Position numbers and translations under genes: made by a program
Origin: Bittarella massiliensis (ex Durand et al. 2017)
GTDB taxonomy: Bacteria > Bacillota > Clostridia > Oscillospirales > Ruminococcaceae
NCBI RefSeq assembly: GCF_017566145.1
Contig: NZ_JABFCL010000009.1
Location: forward strand, 29,626-93,625
Reading direction: 5' to 3'
DNA length: 64,000 nucleotides
Part shown: piece after piece, positions 60,306 to 64,000 of the stretch
Layout: each line of letters begins with the position of its first letter
How positions within the stretch are numbered: position 1 is the first letter of the stretch
The notes under the pieces: model-generated
The model's input: the letters and a program-made list of their open reading frames with translations, nothing else
Told to the model about the DNA's origin: nothing
Databases searched by the model: none

Positions 60306-60334
60306 TTGCAGGGGAACCGCGCTTGGTGTATAAT
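60306..60334 (+). promoter_or_regulatory. Promoter of the nucleotide-sugar dehydratase gene
   Basis: TTGCAG-N17-TATAAT (-35 at 60306-60311, -10 at 60329-60334). Confidence 0.7.
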
Positions 60335-60509
60335 GGGGGAACAACCGGTAAGGTTGTCAAAACCGGAATGCGGCCGCACGATCTCCCCCAAAAAAGGGGG
60401 GGTGATGCGGCTTCTCACTTGGGCGGGCGAAGGCCCCTGGCGGCCTCTCCTCGCCCATTCGCCTGTTGGGCCCCGGTTGTGATCCGCAGCAAAAAAGGAT
60501 GGATTCGCT
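60335..60509 (+). promoter_or_regulatory. Structured leader of the dehydratase gene
   Basis: About 170 transcribed bases before the start. They hold an ACAACC/GGTTGT hairpin (60341-60357), a C5/G6 hairpin around 60385-60403 and further GC-rich complementarity. It matches no riboswitch class I know. Confidence 0.35.
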
Positions 60510-62378
60510 ATGAACAGTCTATACAATGCCCTGCTCAAGGCCAAGCGGTACGTGCTTCTCCCCTTCGATATGGTCCTCTGGGGGTCGGCCTACTACTTTG
60601 CCTATGCCATTCTCCACAGCTCCTTCTCCCTCAAGGGCTATGAAGAGGAGTTTTTGGCCACCTTCTTCCTCTACCTCCTCTGTGGCACGGCGGTGTTTTT
60701 GCTCTTTCGCATCTACAACAAGATGTGGCAGTACGCCGACATTGTCGAGTATCTCTACATCGGCACGGCCTGTGTGGTGGGAAACGCCGCTTTTGTCATC
60801 TCCTCCCTCCTTCTGGACCTGCCGGTGGGGATTCGGGCCTATGTGTTGGCCACCATTCTCAGCACCTTTTTCATCTTCCTCTTCCGCTTTGTCTACAAGA
60901 TGAACAAGGTCATTGACGCCAAGTACAATTTCCCCACCCCCCGCAAGAAAAAGCGGTTGCTCATTGTCGGCGGCGGCGAGGCCTGCGCCATGGTCCTCAG
61001 CGAGCTCAAGCGCAACCCCCAAAACAGCTTTGAGCCAGTTTGCATCGTAGACGACGACACCACTAAGTTCAAGCGCACCATCCAGGGCATACCCATTATG
61101 GGCACCACCGACGACGTGGCGCGGCTGTGCGACCAGTACAGCGTGGACGCCATCCTCTTTGCCATCGCCAACATCTCCCTAAAGGAGAAAAATCGCATCA
61201 TCAACCTCTGCGCCGCCACCAAGAAGGAGGTCAACATCATCCCTGACCTCTACAAGGTGATGACCGGGCAGGAGGTGCCGGTGGGCACCATCCGCCAGGT
61301 GGAGGTGGAGGACCTGCTGGGCCGCGAGCCCATTGTGCTGGACATGAAGCCGGTGGCCAAGTATGTCGCCGGGCGGCGGGTGATGGTGACCGGGGGCGGG
61401 GGGACCATCGGCTCCGAACTCTGCCGCCAGGTGGCCAAATTTGCCCCCCAACAACTGGTGATCGTGGACATTTACGAGAACAACGCCTATGAAATTCAGC
61501 AGGAACTGCTGCGCGCCTACGGTAAGGCCCTCAACCTCTCGGTGGAGATCGCCTCCATCCGCGACCGGGACAAGATGGACCTCCTCTTCTCCCGCTATCG
61601 GCCGGAGATCGTCTTCCACGCAGCGGCGCACAAGCATGTGCCGCTGATGGAGCCGGTGCCCGAAGAGGCGGTGAAGAACAACGTCTTTGGCACCCTGAAT
61701 CTGGCCCAGTTGGCGGACAAGTACGGCGTCAAGCGGTTTGTGCAGATTTCTACTGACAAGGCGGTGAATCCCACCAGCGTGATGGGCACCACCAAGCGCA
61801 TCTGCGAGATGATCATGCAGTCGATGGACCAGGTCAGCGAGACCGAGTTTGTGGCGGTCCGCTTCGGCAATGTCCTGGGGTCCAACGGTTCGGTCATCCC
61901 CCTCTTTAAAGAGCAGATTCGCAGAGGTGGGCCGGTGACGGTGACCCATCCCGACATCATCCGCTACTTTATGACCATCCCCGAGGCGGTGAGCCTGGTG
62001 TTGACGGCCGGTTCACTGGCCAAAGGCGGCGAGATTTTTGTCCTCGATATGGGCCAACCGGTGCACATCCGCGACCTGGCGGAGAACCTCATCCGCCTCT
62101 CGGGTTTCCGCCCGGGGGAGGACATCAAGATCGAGTACACCGGCTTGCGGCCGGGGGAGAAACTCTATGAGGAACTGCTGATGGACGAAGAGGGGATGAA
62201 AGAGACCCCCTACGAAAAGATCTTCATCGGCCGGCCGATCGACATTCGGCCCGACGACCTCTGGCGCTCTCTCGATGAAATGCGCCCCTTGGCGTACAAC
62301 AACCAGTCGGACAAGGTGATCGCCGAGCTGCAAAAGATCGTGCCCACCTTTACTCCCACCCCCAATCAACACAGCTAA
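60510..62378 (+). CDS. Membrane UDP-N-acetylglucosamine 4,6-dehydratase-type protein (PglF/CapD/WbpM family)
   Basis: 622 residues. Four N-terminal membrane helices (about 15-130) are followed by a CoA-binding-like Rossmann domain (LLIVGGGEACAMVL, about 150). The SDR dehydratase domain has the NAD motif VTGGGGTIGSE (about 293), FHAAAHKHVPLME and STDKAVNPTSVMGTTKR. In that last motif Met replaces the usual catalytic Tyr, as is normal for this family. It makes UDP-4-keto-6-deoxy sugars for glycans, capsule or protein glycosylation. AAAGGATGG precedes the ATG. No glycosyltransferase neighbours are in view. Confidence 0.93.
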   Translation: MNSLYNALLKAKRYVLLPFDMVLWGSAYYFAYAILHSSFSLKGYEEEFLATFFLYLLCGTAVFLLFRIYNKMWQYADIVEYLYIGTACVVGNAAFVISSLLLDLPVGIRAYVLATILSTFFIFLFRFVYKMNKVIDAKYNFPTPRKKKRLLIVGGGEACAMVLSELKRNPQNSFEPVCIVDDDTTKFKRTIQGIPIMGTTDDVARLCDQYSVDAILFAIANISLKEKNRIINLCAATKKEVNIIPDLYKVMTGQEVPVGTIRQVEVEDLLGREPIVLDMKPVAKYVAGRRVMVTGGGGTIGSELCRQVAKFAPQQLVIVDIYENNAYEIQQELLRAYGKALNLSVEIASIRDRDKMDLLFSRYRPEIVFHAAAHKHVPLMEPVPEEAVKNNVFGTLNLAQLADKYGVKRFVQISTDKAVNPTSVMGTTKRICEMIMQSMDQVSETEFVAVRFGNVLGSNGSVIPLFKEQIRRGGPVTVTHPDIIRYFMTIPEAVSLVLTAGSLAKGGEIFVLDMGQPVHIRDLAENLIRLSGFRPGEDIKIEYTGLRPGEKLYEELLMDEEGMKETPYEKIFIGRPIDIRPDDLWRSLDEMRPLAYNNQSDKVIAELQKIVPTFTPTPNQHS

Positions 62379-62383
62379 AAGAG

Positions 62384-62425
62384 AAGAGCGGCCTGCCGAA
62401 GAGATGTCGGTAGGCCGTTCTTTTG
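62384..62425 (+). terminator. Terminator of the dehydratase gene
   Basis: A 14-bp stem with G-U pairs (about 62386-62399 with 62407-62420) followed by T4, just after the stop. Confidence 0.75.
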
Positions 62426-62461
62426 CCTGTGTGGAGGGATGGGAGAAACAGTGCGCCGCCA

Positions 62462-62593
62462 GTGCGAACCCCAAGCGCACAGGAATTGGCCGGGAGGTTC
62501 GCACCAAAAAAGACGAGCATTTTGCCGGGGAAAAGGGAAGAGGGATGAAGAAAGAAAATCAATTTGACAGCATTTTGTGAAAAGAGGTATAGT
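62462..62593 (+). promoter_or_regulatory. Leader of CRISPR array 2
   Basis: An inverted repeat GTGCGAA (62462-62468) / TTCGCAC (62498-62504) with a 29-base gap lies 58 bases (counted after TTCGCACC) before TTGACA-N18-TATAGT (62564-62569, 62588-62593). The first repeat starts 39 bases later. The last bases before it, TTTTGTGnnnATTTGCnGTCGC, are shared with array 1. Confidence 0.7.
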
Positions 62594-62632
62594 AGAGGTG
62601 TAAATTGACACTGGTTTTTGTGCCAATTTGCA

Positions 62633-64000
62633 GTCGCACCCCACGCGGGTGCGTGGATTGAAATTTTTTCCTGGGGCTTGTGTTTGGCGGTTTGCTGGGT
62701 CGCACCCCACGCGGGTGCGTGGATTGAAATTGTCTACTTTCCCGGCGCTTTGGGTCGCACCTACGTCGCACCCCACGCGGGTGCGTGGATTGAAATTATC
62801 AAAAATCCGCACAGCTATGCGGAAAAATGCGTCGCACCCCACGCGGGTGCGTGGATTGAAATATGGCCGACAGCTCCCCGATCTCGACGATCCAGGTCGC
62901 ACCCCACGCGGGTGCGTGGATTGAAATATTTCTTTGCCCTCTTGGTTTTCTTCGGCTTGCGTCGCACCCCACGCGGGTGCGTGGATTGAAATTGCTGGAG
63001 ATTGACGAGGACGTCATCGATGTGGGGTCGCACCCCACGCGGGTGCGTGGATTGAAATTGCCGCACCTACAACATCTATTCGGCAATCGAAACGTCGCAC
63101 CCCACGCGGGTGCGTGGATTGAAATCTCGGCGGGATCGTCGACGGGGTGAAAGGTGTCGTCGCACCCCACGCGGGTGCGTGGATTGAAATAGTCTAAGGA
63201 TGGCACCATCTATTTTGACCTGGGTCGCACCCCACGCGGGTGCGTGGATTGAAATTAGGGCTCATGGCTAAGTCTGGAACCGCAAAAGAGTCGCACCCCA
63301 CGCGGGTGCGTGGATTGAAATGGGGACAAGGATTTACAAAGACGAAAGCTCTTGGTCGCACCCCACGCGGGTGCGTGGATTGAAATCCGCTGCTGGGGTG
63401 TACCTAACACCTGGGAGATTGTCGCACCCCACGCGGGTGCGTGGATTGAAATGCAAGACCTATTATAACAGCATTCGTAAGGATGAGTCGCACCCCACGC
63501 GGGTGCGTGGATTGAAATAGCGGAAAGGAGTTGTCTCAATGCCTATTATCCGTCGCACCCCACGCGGGTGCGTGGATTGAAATCACCTCCTTGACGGCGG
63601 TGCCAGACAGCCCCAGGGTCGCACCCCATGCGGGTGCGTGGATTGAAATGGTGCTGCTGAAAGAACAGAATCCATTGCGCCCGGTCGCACCCCATGCGGG
63701 TGCGTGGATTGAAATTCGACAGGTGTAGCCCATGCTCTCGGCGTAGTCCGTCGCACCCCATGCGGGTGCGTGGATTGAAATATAAGCCGTCCGCTTGTTC
63801 GTGTAGACTGCCACAGTCGCACCCCATGCGGGTGCGTGGATTGAAATTTGAGCAGATTGGAGTTGCCCGCAATGGTGGGGGTGGTCGCACCCCATGCGGG
63901 TGCGTGGATTGAAATCACGCCTGCCATCCGCCCCAGCCGGTACGCCGCGTCGCACCCCATGCGGGTGCGTGGATTGAAATCCTTGTAATCGTCACACAGT
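62633..64000 (+). CRISPR. CRISPR array 2 (type I-C-like, at least 21 repeats, runs off the window)
   Basis: 32-base repeats start GTCGCACC and end GGGTGCGTGGATTGAAAT. There are 21 repeats (first 62633-62664, last 63949-63980) and 20 complete spacers of 33-36 bases. Repeats 1-15 have the core CCACGCGG. Repeats 16-21 (from 63618) have CCATGCGG. The leader is at the left, so transcription is rightward and the left spacers are the newest. No cas gene is visible before the window ends. Confidence 0.98.

Noticed and set aside
60335..60509. Possible c-di-GMP riboswitch in the dehydratase leader
   Set aside because: The conserved core bases of the known c-di-GMP aptamers are not present.
62618..63960. 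Open frames repeating VAPHAGAWIEI, SHPTRVRGLK or ISIHAPAWGAT
   Set aside because: These are translations of the CRISPR repeats and spacers in several frames, not a repeat protein.
1..64000. tRNA, rRNA, insertion sequences, prophage or integrase genes
   Set aside because: I looked for TpsiC-arm patterns, transposase and integrase motifs and terminal inverted repeats and saw none that could be supported.

Overview
The window is about 64 kb of a high-GC, spore-forming, Gram-positive chromosome. The best fit is a Clostridia lineage of the Oscillospirales type. This rests on spoIVB followed by spo0A, a dlt operon for teichoic-acid D-alanylation, an IspH/ribosomal-protein-S1 fusion behind cmk and plsC, Vor-type 2-oxoacid:ferredoxin oxidoreductase genes, and strong Shine-Dalgarno sites with frequent GTG and TTG starts. 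The taxonomy is inferred; no rRNA or tRNA gene was seen.

Layout. 1-4 kb: the 3' part of a PASTA-domain pseudokinase and a surface-anchored 5'-nucleotidase. 4.7-7.9 kb (minus): rpsF-ssb-rpsR, galU and a zinc-ribbon membrane protein. 8.2-14 kb: prfB without the usual frameshift, a nucleosidase, an SdpI-like fragment, a frameshifted membrane-protein gene, a PAP2 phosphatase and a DUF885 lipoprotein. 14.3-19 kb: a PTS-EIIC/EAL fusion, glutamine-dependent NAD synthetase and a PH-domain protein. 19-29.2 kb: a LacI-type regulator divergent from an eight-gene operon combining a BMP/nucleoside-type ABC importer with a nucleoside hydrolase, a TIM-like isomerase, a LarA-like protein and an Rpe-like epimerase. 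29.6-34.1 kb: dltABCD plus a small dltX. 34.3-37.1 kb: a lipoprotein, a P-loop kinase and murC. 37.3-43 kb: an RpiR regulator, an HI0933 flavoprotein, cmk, plsC and ispH-S1. 43.4-45.6 kb: spoIVB and spo0A. 46.1-49.6 kb: an ATP-binding protein and the four Vor subunits. 50-51 kb: an XRE regulator and peptide deformylase. 51.3 kb: a short type I-C-like CRISPR array. 51.7-55.8 kb: a DUF3592 membrane protein and an Ig-repeat surface protein. 56.5-60.2 kb: an alternating SIS/YjbQ operon. 60.5-62.4 kb: a membrane nucleotide-sugar 4,6-dehydratase. 62.6 kb to the end: a second CRISPR array of at least 21 repeats.

Most notable points. (1) An operon with two SIS-domain proteins and three YjbQ-family proteins; the middle YjbQ has lost every conserved histidine, which suggests a heteromeric enzyme. 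I know of no described system of this form. (2) The spo0A at its canonical locus has a receiver lacking the phospho-acceptor Asp (Asn56) and the Thr and Lys switch residues, while its DNA-binding domain is intact. (3) The nucleoside-importer operon contains a LarA homologue with one of its two catalytic histidines replaced. (4) The two CRISPR arrays share a leader layout with an inverted repeat at identical spacing, and no cas gene is in view. (5) dltX, an internal S1 start inside ispH-S1, and a P-loop gene with no usable canonical start codon are all missed by simple ORF calling.

Regulatory sites were read by eye against sigma-A consensus and hairpin rules. Functions rest on recognisable motifs, not on database searches.
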